A stretch of DNA of 64,000 bases from an uncultured Bacteroidia bacterium (lineage in GTDB: Bacteria > Bacteroidota > Bacteroidia > Bacteroidales > F082): assembly GCA_902770835.1 (NCBI GenBank), contig CACXUM010000004.1:1-64000 (forward strand). The letters run 5' to 3'. The position numbers were made by a program, and so were the translations under genes. This document shows, piece after piece, positions 50,671 through 59,482 of this stretch. The notes under the pieces were generated by a model that saw nothing but the letters and a program-made list of their open reading frames with translations, was not told the DNA's origin and ran no database searches. Position 1 is the first letter of the stretch. Each line of letters starts with the position of its first letter.

Positions 50671-51984
50671 ATGAAACGTAGAATTATTAATGATTTAGTG
50701 AAGTGGAAAAATTCACCAGGAAGAAAACCCCTCGTTTTGGAGGGTGCCAGACAGGTGGGAAAAACCTTTATCATAAAAGAGTTCGGAATGGCGGAGTATG
50801 AGAACCTGATTTATCTCAACTGCGACAACAACGATTTTATGAAGGAGCTCTTCTTGCAGGATTTTGACATGGAAAGAATCTTGCGCGCTATCGAGGCTTT
50901 TACCAACCAAAGCATCAATGCGGGGAAAACGCTCCTATTTATAGATGAGATTCAGGAGGCCCCGCGAGCCTTGACCTCGTTGAAGTATTTCTGCGAGAAC
51001 GCCAGCGACCAGCATGTGGTGGTGGCGGGTTCGTTGTTGGGCATCAGTTGTCGCACGGGCGAATCCTATCCCGTTGGGAAGGTCGATATTTTGAGCCTTT
51101 ATCCCATGTCGTTTGAGGAGTTTCTTTGGGCGATGGGCGAGGAACAGCTCTGTGAGGTGTTGAACGCCAAGCAGTGGGACATTTTGCGCACATTGGACAC
51201 CAAACTTCAAGACTTGCTCCGCCAATATTTCTATGTCGGAGGGATGCCGGAGGCGGTGCTGAGCTACATCACCGACCGCGACGTGCCCAAGGTGCGCCGA
51301 ATCCAGAAGTCGATATTGAAGACCTATGAGCGCGACTTCGCCAAACACGCCGGCGGCGAAACGCAACGCATCCGCTTGGTGTGGAGTTCCATACCAGGGC
51401 AATTGGCCAAGGAAAACAAGAAGTTCGTCTATGGCGCGGTCAGGAAGGGGGCGCGGGCCAAGGACTTCGAGATGGCCATTCAATGGCTCGTCGATGCTGG
51501 TTTGGTGCTGAAGCTGCGCCGTTGCCTCAATCCCACCATGCCGCTGTCGTTTTATGAAGACACGGAAGCCTTCAAGCTCTATCTGCTCGACGTAGGGTTG
51601 CTGGGTGCTATGTCGAACGCACCGGCGCGGTTGATGGTCATCGCCAACAAGGTTTTCGTAGAGTTCAAGGGCGCGTTTTCCGAAAACTATGTGTTTCAGC
51701 AACTCAAAACCCTTGGCGACCTGCCGCTCTATTATTTCAGCAAGGACAACTCGACGCAGGAAGTGGATTTCCTCATGCAGACCGATGAGCGCATCATCCC
51801 GATTGAGGTGAAGGCCGAGGAGAACACGAAAAGCAAGTCGCTGAACGGCTTCGTGAATGTTGATCATGCCGACAAGCACCTGAAAGCCCTGCGCTGCTCC
51901 ATGCTGCCCTACGCCGACCAAGGCTGGATGGAGAACATTCCGTTGTATTCCGTGTTAGCCTACTTTTCTGACTTGGCGGAATAA
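50671..51984 (+). CDS. AAA ATPase with DUF4143 domain (copy 2)
   Basis: This 437-residue protein has Walker A GARQVGKT (25-32) and Walker B TLLFIDEIQE. YPMSFEEFLWAMGE and FYVGGMPEAVLSYI are typical of DUF4143 ATPases. A C-terminal PD-(D/E)XK-like motif reads QEVDFLMQTDERIIPIEVKAEE. It is longer than copy 1 and not closely similar, so the two are not a recent duplication. The ATG at 50664 is out of frame; 50671 is used. It stands alone behind the 33-bp array. Confidence 0.87.
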   Translation: MKRRIINDLVKWKNSPGRKPLVLEGARQVGKTFIIKEFGMAEYENLIYLNCDNNDFMKELFLQDFDMERILRAIEAFTNQSINAGKTLLFIDEIQEAPRALTSLKYFCENASDQHVVVAGSLLGISCRTGESYPVGKVDILSLYPMSFEEFLWAMGEEQLCEVLNAKQWDILRTLDTKLQDLLRQYFYVGGMPEAVLSYITDRDVPKVRRIQKSILKTYERDFAKHAGGETQRIRLVWSSIPGQLAKENKKFVYGAVRKGARAKDFEMAIQWLVDAGLVLKLRRCLNPTMPLSFYEDTEAFKLYLLDVGLLGAMSNAPARLMVIANKVFVEFKGAFSENYVFQQLKTLGDLPLYYFSKDNSTQEVDFLMQTDERIIPIEVKAEENTKSKSLNGFVNVDHADKHLKALRCSMLPYADQGWMENIPLYSVLAYFSDLAE

Positions 51985-52022
51985 AAAAACTGCCTTTTCG
52001 TTCTTTGTTCCAATATTATCCC

Positions 52023-52030
52023 TATCTTTG
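52023..52030 (+). promoter_or_regulatory. Promoter -7 element (TATCTTTG) for the MarR gene
   Basis: TATCTTTG followed by CATTT, 39 bases before the ATG at 52070. Confidence 0.65.
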
Positions 52031-52069
52031 CATTTTCGGAGTTTGTGATAATCCCAAAAACGTGATAAT

Positions 52070-52501
52070 ATGATACTCGTAAAACAAGCTGGCGTTTATG
52101 TCAACATCTTGAATTGTAGGCTCAAGAAACACCTTGCAGAGGTGTTCAAGAAGCACGGCGTGAACCTGACGGCGGAGCAGTACCTCGTCATGGACACGCT
52201 TTGGAACGAGGGTACGCTTACCCAGCAGGCCATCGCCTTCATTATCCAGAAGGACAAGAACTCGGTGACGCAATTCATTGACAATTTGGAGAAAAAAGGT
52301 CTCGTGACGCGCTCCGTGGCCAAAGGTGACCGCCGCGTGAACAACATCGTCGTGACAGAAGAAGGCATGGCCTTGAAGGATTCGACCAAACAATTGGCCA
52401 TCGAGACGATGAACAAGGCGATGAAGGACATTCCAGAGGAAGACGTGCAGACTTTTGTGACGGTTTTGAAGAAGATTTGCGGCAACATCAGCGACTTTTA
52501 G
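52070..52501 (+). CDS. MarR-family transcriptional regulator
   Basis: This 143-residue winged-helix protein has a DNA-binding region AEQYLVMDTLWNEGTLTQQAIAFII then KNSVTQFIDNLEKKGLV and the wing KGDRRVNNIVVTEEG. Dimerisation helices flank it. Its ligand and targets are unknown; no efflux pump is adjacent. An inverted repeat element follows the stop. Confidence 0.92.
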   Translation: MILVKQAGVYVNILNCRLKKHLAEVFKKHGVNLTAEQYLVMDTLWNEGTLTQQAIAFIIQKDKNSVTQFIDNLEKKGLVTRSVAKGDRRVNNIVVTEEGMALKDSTKQLAIETMNKAMKDIPEEDVQTFVTVLKKICGNISDF

Positions 52502-52511
52502 ACATAAATTG

Positions 52512-52588
52512 CCATGAATTAAACACGAATTGAAAGAAATTGAATTTATGAAAAATTCGTGATAAATTCCTGATAATTCGTGTTTAAA
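52512..52588. repeat. AAACACGAATT...AATTCGTGTTT inverted repeat
   Basis: The MarR-lipoprotein gap has AAACACGAATT near 52520 and AATTCGTGTTT ending near 52586, with extra AATTCGTGAT words between. The organisation resembles the CACGCAGAAT element but the sequence differs. No gene is present. Confidence 0.6.
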
Positions 52589-52631
52589 AATGGAATTGGA
52601 TAATTTTTCTTTCTGTATTCCGTTGAATGAT

Positions 52632-52639
52632 TATCTTTG
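52632..52639 (+). promoter_or_regulatory. Promoter -7 element (TATCTTTG) for the lipoprotein at 52661
   Basis: TATCTTTG followed by CAGAC, 21 bases before the ATG. Confidence 0.65.
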
Positions 52640-52660
52640 CAGACTTAAATATTTGACGAT

Positions 52661-53377
52661 ATGAAGAAAACATTGAAATTATTGTTGTTTTTGGTTGCGG
52701 TGGCATTGCTGTTGCCATCGTGCAACAAAGGCGAGGGCATGGGCGGCACGGGCACGGTGCAGGGCTTCGTGAAGTTGGTGCATCATCCCGACGACGACTA
52801 TACCCTGACCCCCGACACCGTGAACGCGGCCAAGACCGATGTTTTCATCGTTTATGGCGATGAGAACTTTTTCGGCGACGATATTGAAACAGGTGCCGAT
52901 GGCGGCTATCGGTTTGAGTATCTGCGTCCTGGCAACTATACCGTGTATGCTTATTCCACCTTGCCTTCGGGCCAGAAGGTAGCTGTGAGCGAAACGGTAG
53001 AATTGGCGCGAGGCGCTGTGGCTCAGGTGCCAACGCTCTACATTCACGATGGCAAGGCATACGGCACTTCCGTCGTGAAAGGGCGCGTTCATGCCTCATA
53101 TTACCACAACGGCAGTTGGCGCGGTGAGGGCTGGGCTTGCGAACATCGGGTCTATATCCGTAGGGTGGGAGAGGAGGTTCCTTTCGACGACACCCGCGTG
53201 GGACCTGATGGTTATTTCGGTTTCCAAAAACTGCAACCTGGCGAATATGTAGTGTTTACCGCTTCCGATGACATCAACACGGAAATCCCTGATTTTGTTT
53301 TCCAAAGCATCACCGTCAGCGATGCAGGGCTGATTTATGAGCTTGAGGAACAGTTTGAAGTCATCATTAATGTATAA
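52661..53377 (+). CDS. Lipoprotein with SpaA/carboxypeptidase-regulatory-like domains
   Basis: This 238-residue lipoprotein has a signal ending LLPSCNKG. Two similar beta domains follow, each with a GxYRFEYLRPGNYTVYAYS / GYFGFQKLQPGEYVVFTASD pattern, typical of prealbumin-like, carboxypeptidase-regulatory modules. It is probably surface exposed or periplasmic. It heads a run of envelope genes with the VTC/DUF4956 pair downstream. Confidence 0.75.
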   Translation: MKKTLKLLLFLVAVALLLPSCNKGEGMGGTGTVQGFVKLVHHPDDDYTLTPDTVNAAKTDVFIVYGDENFFGDDIETGADGGYRFEYLRPGNYTVYAYSTLPSGQKVAVSETVELARGAVAQVPTLYIHDGKAYGTSVVKGRVHASYYHNGSWRGEGWACEHRVYIRRVGEEVPFDDTRVGPDGYFGFQKLQPGEYVVFTASDDINTEIPDFVFQSITVSDAGLIYELEEQFEVIINV

Positions 53378-53382
53378 GGAAC

Positions 53383-53424
53383 TGAAATCTTAAATCGTAA
53401 ATTTTGAATATTAAATCTCTAATA
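53383..53424. repeat. ATCTTAAATC spacer repeat
   Basis: GAAATCTTAAATCGTAAATTTTGAATATTAAATCTC-type degenerate repeats (in short words ATCTTAAATC, TATTAAATCTC) fill the gap before the 53425 start. The same style occurs at 48571-48605 and 54630-54668. Confidence 0.5.
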
Positions 53425-53853
53425 ATGAAAAGATTAGTAATAATTATGGCGTTTTTTGCCATTGGCTTCGGTACTATGGCCCAATCGGTTTCAGATGCCA
53501 CTATCGCCAAGCGTGAGAATCGTCGAGGTATGGTGCTGAAGGAATGGAACACGGCGGCGGGCGACAAACGCGCTTTCCTCGATCGCGTGACGACCTATGA
53601 CGCGATGGGCCGCAAGATTGAGGAAATCGAATACGCTTCTTACGGCCAGAAATGGCGTGTGGTGAGCGAGTACCCCGAAAACAGCGACATTTCGGCCAAG
53701 GTGGTGCGCGAGATTGAGTACAACGACCGCGATAAAGTGGTCAGAATCAGAAAGTTCGAGTATGACGAAGACGGTTCCAAGGTGCGCCAACTCAATTATT
53801 ACCCCAACGGCAAACTGGAATCGGTGAAAACATACGAATACGTCCCGAAATAA
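53425..53853 (+). CDS. Small secreted protein with YD/RHS-like repeats
   Basis: This 142-residue protein has a signal ending IGFGTMAQ. The rest holds short strand-turn units such as VTTYDAMGRKIEEIEYASYG, EIEYNDRDKVVRIRKFEYDEDGSKVRQLNYYPNGKLESVKTYEY (in parts), like MORN or RHS-type DGS/NGK turns. No enzyme motif is seen. It is 5 bases from the VTC gene. Function is unknown. Confidence 0.65.
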   Translation: MKRLVIIMAFFAIGFGTMAQSVSDATIAKRENRRGMVLKEWNTAAGDKRAFLDRVTTYDAMGRKIEEIEYASYGQKWRVVSEYPENSDISAKVVREIEYNDRDKVVRIRKFEYDEDGSKVRQLNYYPNGKLESVKTYEYVPK

Positions 53854-53858
53854 GTCCC

Positions 53859-54644
53859 GTGGAGGAAATTCTTGACATAGTGCAGGGCATGAAGCCGATT
53901 TCGCTTGATGAGATGAGCGGTGTGAAATTGATGAACCGCATCGACACGAAATATGTGGTGACGGAGGCTCAACTGCATGAAATTCTTTTGGGCATCCGCG
54001 AAAACTATTATGCCCAAGAGGTGGAAGGCAACCGCCTATCGCCCTATAGCACTGTGTATTACGACACGCCGGAACTGACCATGTACCTCATCCACCACGA
54101 CCGTCACTTGGTGCGCGACAAAGTTCGTGTTCGTACCTACGTTGACTCAAAACTGACTTTTTGCGAGGTGAAGCACAAGAGCAACAAAGGCCGCACGAAG
54201 AAGAAACGCATCGCTGTGGAACCCATTCCCAATATCTTGGACAACCCCGAAGTGGCGGCGTTTTTGGCCGAGAAACAGCCTTACGAGGTCAAGTCGCTCA
54301 GCCCGCATTTGGTGACGATTTTCGACCGAATCACCTTGGTCAACTATGGGAAAACCGAGCGCCTCACTATCGACTGCAACCTACGTTTCGAGAACCTACG
54401 CAACGGCGCAACCGCTTCGATGTCGCCTTTGGTCGTGATGGAACTGAAACAGGACGGTAGGGCAAAATCTCTCCTAAAGGATGTGCTTTTCGACCTGAGA
54501 ATCAAGCCGTTCAAGGTCAGCAAGTATTGCATTGGCACCTGCCTGACTTGCCCCGAGGTGAAGCAGAACCGGTTTAAGAAAAAACTTAGGAAAATGGAGA
54601 AAATGCGGAATGATGAATGTGGAATGAAGAATCTTAAATCTTGA
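53859..54644 (+). CDS. VTC domain protein (polyphosphate polymerase-like)
   Basis: This 261-residue protein has the VTC tunnel-fold signature: KLMNRIDTKYVVTEAQL, STVYYDTPELTMYLIHHD, KVRVRTYVDSKLTFCEVKHKSNKGRTKKKRI, and VVMELKQDGR. Basic residues line the strands as in VTC4. The GTG start at 53859 follows the previous gene by 5 bases. The C-terminal ~17 residues (MEKMRNDECGMKNLKS) read into a common intergenic repeat (GGAATGATGAATGTGG), so the tail may not be ancestral. A DUF4956 gene follows, the common partner. Confidence 0.82.
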   Translation: MEEILDIVQGMKPISLDEMSGVKLMNRIDTKYVVTEAQLHEILLGIRENYYAQEVEGNRLSPYSTVYYDTPELTMYLIHHDRHLVRDKVRVRTYVDSKLTFCEVKHKSNKGRTKKKRIAVEPIPNILDNPEVAAFLAEKQPYEVKSLSPHLVTIFDRITLVNYGKTERLTIDCNLRFENLRNGATASMSPLVVMELKQDGRAKSLLKDVLFDLRIKPFKVSKYCIGTCLTCPEVKQNRFKKKLRKMEKMRNDECGMKNLKS

Positions 54645-54670
54645 AATCATGAAATTTTAAATCTCGAAAT

Positions 54671-55399
54671 ATGAACCTGTTACAAATCAACCTGCAGGAC
54701 TTTGATCCTGACATTGCACGCGAATTTGGTGGCGGTGCCAGCGGAATGGACTTCCTCGGCGTGCCGCTTTTTGATGCCCAAAGCCTTTGGACGATGCTTA
54801 TCCGCTTCGTTTTCAACTTCTTGGTCTGTTGGGTCATCATCCATTGCTTCTATTACAAAAAGGCCAACCGCAAGGACTATTATTTCACCTTCCTCATGTT
54901 CGCGGTGGTCATTTTCCTCATCATTTCACTGATGGAGAATATGAAGATGAACATTGCATACGCCCTCGGCCTGTTTGCCATTTTCGGGATGATTCGATAC
55001 CGAACTGAGACCATAAAAATTCGCGAAATGACCTATCTTTTCGTGGTGATGGGTCTGAGCATCGTCAATGGCATGGCATTGTCGACGAGCTATTCCGAAC
55101 TTGTCTTGGTCAACCTGTTTACAGTGTTGATTATCTGGCTTTTGGATGGCACAAAGTTGCTGAAGCATACCGCAATGAAAATCATCCTTTACGACCGCAT
55201 TGAGAACACCAAGCACGGCAAGGAGGACGACCTGAAGGCCGACCTTATCGAGCGCACGGGGTTGAATATCAGCAAAGTGGAAGTCGGGCATATCGACTAT
55301 CTGAGAGATGTTGCCTTCGTTAAGGTTTATTACGAACCCATTGATGGTGAAGTGAATACGATTGACACGATAACGAAGTTGAAGGATTTTGATAATTAA
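54671..55399 (+). CDS. DUF4956 membrane protein
   Basis: This 242-residue protein has an amphipathic N-terminus (LLQINLQDFDPDIAREF), about four membrane helices (LIRFVFNFLVCWVIIHCFYY near 43, LMFAVVIFLIISLM near 75, IAYALGLFAIFGMIRYRTE near 95, VLVNLFTVLIIWLL near 145) and a cytosolic alpha/beta domain (TGLNISKVEVGHIDYLRDVAFVKVYYEP, in parts). The family typically pairs with VTC proteins, as here. It may form the membrane partner for polyphosphate handling; that is inference. Confidence 0.85.
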   Translation: MNLLQINLQDFDPDIAREFGGGASGMDFLGVPLFDAQSLWTMLIRFVFNFLVCWVIIHCFYYKKANRKDYYFTFLMFAVVIFLIISLMENMKMNIAYALGLFAIFGMIRYRTETIKIREMTYLFVVMGLSIVNGMALSTSYSELVLVNLFTVLIIWLLDGTKLLKHTAMKIILYDRIENTKHGKEDDLKADLIERTGLNISKVEVGHIDYLRDVAFVKVYYEPIDGEVNTIDTITKLKDFDN

Positions 55400-55435
55400 G
55401 TTTTGAGTGTTTTGTAGGTTTTGTGAGAAAGGGAA

Positions 55436-56113
55436 ATGAAAAGGCTACTCACCATAGTATTATTGCTGCTTTCGGTTGGTGTCTTTGCCCAAAGTGAAAG
55501 GTCGACCGACTTCGGAGGCATTGTTTCGGCTGAGGCTGAAGCAGGCTTGGGTGGACCTTTTGGCCTTTCGGTGGAGGAGGAGTTGCGTTTCGAGAACAAT
55601 TGCACCCAATTCGACCGTTGGCTCAATTCCGTTGGGGTGGACTATACCTGCCTGCACAATCGCATGAACATCGGCCTTACTGCCGACTACATCCGCCGCC
55701 ACAACGACCGAGGCTATTACGAGAACCGTGGCCGCCTCGGTTTGCAAGTGACTTATACTGAGGATTGGCGCCGTTTCAGGTTCCAAGTGCGCAGCAAAGC
55801 CATCGGCACCTTTTTCGACGAGCGCACGGGCGAACACCGCGTCAATCCGCGTTTGTATTGGCGCAACCGCCTGAAAGTGACCTACCAGCCGATGAATAGC
55901 CGCTTCAAGTATGCCCTCTCGACAGAACTCTTTTGGCTCACTAATGACCCCAAAAAAGGTGGCATTGACAACCTGCGCACCGTGTTCTCGGTCGACTACC
56001 GTTTGGCGCGGCAATACTCGCTTTCCGCCTTCGTCCGAATGGACAACGACTTGCAGGTGAAAGAGCCTGTGGATAGGTTTTTTCTTGGGCTGACTTTTAA
56101 GGCGAAATATTGA
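55436..56113 (+). CDS. DUF2490 outer-membrane beta-barrel-like protein
   Basis: This 225-residue protein has a signal ending GVFAQSERS and repeated barrel-like strands (FGGIVSAEAEAGLG, FSVEEELRFENN-like, YTCLHNRMNIGLTADYIRRHNDRGYY, RLYWRNRLKVTYQPMN, ending FFLGLTFKAKY). The pattern fits DUF2490. It is close to the DUF4956 gene and may belong to the same transcript. Confidence 0.75.
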   Translation: MKRLLTIVLLLLSVGVFAQSERSTDFGGIVSAEAEAGLGGPFGLSVEEELRFENNCTQFDRWLNSVGVDYTCLHNRMNIGLTADYIRRHNDRGYYENRGRLGLQVTYTEDWRRFRFQVRSKAIGTFFDERTGEHRVNPRLYWRNRLKVTYQPMNSRFKYALSTELFWLTNDPKKGGIDNLRTVFSVDYRLARQYSLSAFVRMDNDLQVKEPVDRFFLGLTFKAKY

Positions 56114-56123
56114 GATTTTTTCG

Positions 56124-56131
56124 TACTTTTG
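56124..56131 (+). promoter_or_regulatory. Promoter -7 element (TACTTTTG) for the DUF4249-TonB pair
   Basis: TACTTTTG followed by CACTC, 19 bases before the GTG at 56151. Confidence 0.65.
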
Positions 56132-56150
56132 CACTCCAAAATCAACCAAA

Positions 56151-57041
56151 GTGAAAAAAGTGAAGAAAGTATTATTGTTCTCGTTGGTTCTGCTTCTCGC
56201 CTCCTGCAGCCGCATCGATGAAGTCGACATCAACAGTTTCGACCAGCCTAATGGCGAAGCCTTGCAGGGCAAGGTGGCGGTCTTCGGCAACGTGACCACC
56301 GAGATGCGCCAACACAGCGTCGTCGTCTCGCCCGTCAAGCAATGGAACGAAAGCCCTTCCGCATTGCCCGAAATCAACCGCGTTTTCGTGCTTTGCGAGG
56401 GCGACACGATTCCTTATATTGAAAAGGTGAATGACCGTAGCAACAAGACCTTCGTTTCGGAGCAACCCTTCCAAGGCGAGGCGGGCAAGACCTACCGACT
56501 CGTCGTCGAGACACCCACGGGCGACATCACCGCCGAGGACTATCTACTGCCTTTGGGCGATACGGACTACTTCCAACTGATGAAAGACAACATCAAATGT
56601 CGCACATACGAATCGACTTCAGGGGATGCCATGCATAGTTTCCAGTTCCCCAAGCACGTCTATACGCTTTCGGAGCAGCCTGCCATCACGGGAGTCACCT
56701 TCTATTCGCCCCAAAACACGCCCGTCGACAGCCTCAACTTCTGGACCTTCGTCCACTCCGACATGTCGCTGCAAGCCCTGTTCTCCGTGCAGTCTTTCAC
56801 CAACGGCTACGACATGGCCGATTTGAGCCAGGAAGAGTGCTTCATCACGGGTTCGGTCTCGCCATCGTTCTACGCCTTCCTTTTGGGCATGTTCAACGAG
56901 TCCGACTGGAGCTTAGGCATCTTCTCCACCATTTCGGGCAACGTGCAAGGTAACGTAAGCAACGGCTTCGGCTATTTCTTCGCCTCAGACGTGCGACGCA
57001 AGGGTTTTACTTTCAGTGAATTAATCCCAGAAAACGAATAA
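56151..57041 (+). CDS. DUF4249 family lipoprotein
   Basis: This 296-residue lipoprotein has a signal ending LLLASCSRI. It shows VAVFGNVTTEM, GEAGKTYRLVVETPTGDITAEDYL and a late GYFFASDVRRKGFTFSELI, in keeping with DUF4249. A GTG start (VKKVKKVLLF) is used. It is 3 bases before a TonB-dependent receptor, the usual neighbour of DUF4249, and is probably its surface lipoprotein partner. Confidence 0.8.
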   Translation: MKKVKKVLLFSLVLLLASCSRIDEVDINSFDQPNGEALQGKVAVFGNVTTEMRQHSVVVSPVKQWNESPSALPEINRVFVLCEGDTIPYIEKVNDRSNKTFVSEQPFQGEAGKTYRLVVETPTGDITAEDYLLPLGDTDYFQLMKDNIKCRTYESTSGDAMHSFQFPKHVYTLSEQPAITGVTFYSPQNTPVDSLNFWTFVHSDMSLQALFSVQSFTNGYDMADLSQEECFITGSVSPSFYAFLLGMFNESDWSLGIFSTISGNVQGNVSNGFGYFFASDVRRKGFTFSELIPENE

Positions 57042-57044
57042 GCC

Positions 57045-59267
57045 ATGAAACGCATCCTCATCACCATATTGTTCCTTGCCGCTATTGTCGGCCTTCGGGC
57101 GCAGACCTATACCCTCAGCGGCCACATCACCGATGCCGCCACGGGCGAAACGCTCATCGGTGCCACTTTGTTTGAGGCTTCGTCGCAGACAGGCACTTCG
57201 GCCAATGGTTACGGTTTCTTCTCGTTGCGTTTGCCTGCCGGGAAACACAAGCTGCAATGCGCTTATTTGGGCTACAATACCCAAGAGGTCGAAATCCACA
57301 TGGATGCCGACAAAACCTTGGAAATCAAATTGGAAGGAAAAGCCGTGGGTTTGGGCGAAGTCACCGTGGAGGCGGCCTCCGTCGAGCGACCGCAAAAACA
57401 AAACGAATTCAACGCCGAGATGCTGACCATCAACTCGATACGGAAACTGCCGAGCGTGTTCGGCGAGGCCGATGTCGTCAAGGCGGTGCAGATGCAGTCG
57501 GGCGTGAAAACCCTCGGCGACGCCTCTTCGGGCATGTTCGTGCGCGGCGGCACCAACGACCAGAACCTCATCCTCATCGACGAGGCTCCGATTTACAACG
57601 CCTCACACCTTTTTGGCATGATCTCCATCTTCAACCCCGAAGCCGTGAACCAAGTGACGCTTTACAAGAGCAACATGCCCGCGCAATACGGCGGTCGTGT
57701 CTCTGCCGTCCTCGACTGCAAGATGAAGGAAGGCAACATGAACCACCACGATTTTTCGGTTGCGTTGAGTCCCTTCGCGGCCACGCTCACGGCCAACGGC
57801 CCCATCGTCAAGGAAACGGCCTCTTATTTGGTTTCGGCGCGTCGCAGTTTCCTTGATTTGTTCGTGAAACCTAACGAGGACATTCCTCTCGTCCCCACTT
57901 TCTACGACCTGAACGCGAAAATCAACACCAAAATCGGGCAAAATGACCGCTTATACGCCTCTTTCTACAGGGGTCACGACGTCATCGAATCGAGGAACGA
58001 ACTGCTCAACACCTGGGGCAACACCTCCGGCGTCTTGCGTTGGACGCACAACTTCGGCAGCCGCTGGTTCCTCAACACGGCCTTCATCGTCAGCGACTAC
58101 CGCAACAGTCTCGATTTCCTCTACAAAAGGCGGAAATACAACTGGCACACAGGCCTTTCCGACCTCAACCTGAAAGCCGCCTTGAGCTACTACATCGCCC
58201 CCGACTGCGAGTTGCGCATCGGAGTTGGTGCCATCCGTCATGCCTTCACTCCCGGCGAATCGGACAGCACGGTTTTGAGCCTGCCTCGCTATCAGGCAAT
58301 GGAATATTCCGCCTTTGTGCTCAACGACTGGAAACCCTTGCGCTGGTTGGGCTTCAACTATGGCCTTCACCTGTCGGCCTTCCACCCTTTGGGCGGCGGC
58401 GGGAAGACTCTGGTTTATCCCGAACCCCGAGTAAGCATGAACGTCATGCTGGGCGAAAACACGTCCTTGAAGGCCGCGTATGCCCGAAACGTGCAGTACA
58501 TCCAAGTGCTGGAAAACAACACCTTGGACTATTCCTCTTTGGAGACGTGGTTTCCGGCTGTCGATGGGCTGAAGCCCGTCATCGCCGACGTGGTTTCGGC
58601 GGGCGCGTTTTTCGATTTTGCCGGTCAGTTCTCCACTTCGGTCGAGCTGTATTACAAGAAAGGCCGGAACCAAATCGACTTCCTCGACCATGCCCAACTC
58701 ATCAGCAACCCGAATGTGCTGAGCCAAGTGAGAAGCGGCAACTCGAAGGCATACGGCGTTGAGATTAACCTTGCGAAGAGGGTCGGGAAATTCACTGGCG
58801 CCATGAGCTATACCTACTCAAGGGTGACTTATACCATCGACGGTATCAACGACGGCAACCCATATCCGGCCTTGTCTGACATTCCTCACGACTTCCGCAT
58901 CAACGGCAATTACCAGTTCACGCCGCGTTGGAGCGCAAGTGCGGCATGGCAATATTCGAGTGGGCATCCCGTCACATTGCCTGTGGGTTTCTATGAATAC
59001 TTGGGCCAGACCGTCCCGATTTACACCGAGCGCAACGCAAGCCGCACCCCAGCCTATCACCGTTTGGACCTTTCGTTTGCCTATCATTCGCCAAAGTACA
59101 ACAACAGTTTCAACTGGAGCGCAAGTGTCGGAGTGTTCAATGCCTACAACCGCTTGAACCCGTTAGGGTATCAGTTTGAGACCAATACCAGCATGAACGA
59201 AATGCGGGTTTATGCCTACTCGATGTTCGGCATTATGCCCCATGTGTCGCTGCGGGCGGGGTGGTGA
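57045..59267 (+). CDS. TonB-dependent receptor with carboxypeptidase-regulatory N-domain
   Basis: This 740-residue outer-membrane receptor has a signal ending GLRAQ, a CarboxypepD_reg-like domain (LSGHITDAATGETLIGATLFE, residues ~24-100), a plug (GEADVVKAVQMQSGVKTLGDASSGMFVRGGTNDQNLILIDEAPIYN, in parts) and a 22-strand-type barrel. It ends in RAGW. Such receptors import a ligand through the TonB machine. Shorter than SusC proteins (about 1000). The substrate is unknown; no SusD is present. It is coupled to the DUF4249 lipoprotein. Confidence 0.92.
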   Translation: MKRILITILFLAAIVGLRAQTYTLSGHITDAATGETLIGATLFEASSQTGTSANGYGFFSLRLPAGKHKLQCAYLGYNTQEVEIHMDADKTLEIKLEGKAVGLGEVTVEAASVERPQKQNEFNAEMLTINSIRKLPSVFGEADVVKAVQMQSGVKTLGDASSGMFVRGGTNDQNLILIDEAPIYNASHLFGMISIFNPEAVNQVTLYKSNMPAQYGGRVSAVLDCKMKEGNMNHHDFSVALSPFAATLTANGPIVKETASYLVSARRSFLDLFVKPNEDIPLVPTFYDLNAKINTKIGQNDRLYASFYRGHDVIESRNELLNTWGNTSGVLRWTHNFGSRWFLNTAFIVSDYRNSLDFLYKRRKYNWHTGLSDLNLKAALSYYIAPDCELRIGVGAIRHAFTPGESDSTVLSLPRYQAMEYSAFVLNDWKPLRWLGFNYGLHLSAFHPLGGGGKTLVYPEPRVSMNVMLGENTSLKAAYARNVQYIQVLENNTLDYSSLETWFPAVDGLKPVIADVVSAGAFFDFAGQFSTSVELYYKKGRNQIDFLDHAQLISNPNVLSQVRSGNSKAYGVEINLAKRVGKFTGAMSYTYSRVTYTIDGINDGNPYPALSDIPHDFRINGNYQFTPRWSASAAWQYSSGHPVTLPVGFYEYLGQTVPIYTERNASRTPAYHRLDLSFAYHSPKYNNSFNWSASVGVFNAYNRLNPLGYQFETNTSMNEMRVYAYSMFGIMPHVSLRAGW

Positions 59268-59379
59268 CGAATGACAAGGAAGTTTGCCGTGTTTTGGGAA
59301 ATCAAAAGCGTTGGCGCATAAAAATGCGTTTTCGCCTTGGAATAATGTGGTTTCGTATCGATTAGTTTCCCGTTCTCCC

Positions 59380-59430
59380 GAATTTGCAATGCGGAAGCCG
59401 TGAGGCTAGCATTTGCAATGCGGGATGAAA
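59380..59430. repeat. ATTTGCAATGCGG direct repeat
   Basis: ATTTGCAATGCGG occurs twice (near 59381 and 59411) about 30 bases apart, around GCCGTGAGGCTAGC. The unit resembles the edge of a dispersed element. No gene is visible in this 215-base gap (59268-59482). Confidence 0.5.
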
Positions 59431-59482
59431 CAAAAACAACACTCAAAACATAGCAATAACAACAAAAAATACACAACGACAA

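Noticed and set aside
53404..53424. Upstream in-frame start for the small secreted protein
   Set aside because: It would translate the spacer repeat; the ATG at 53425 begins the signal peptide.
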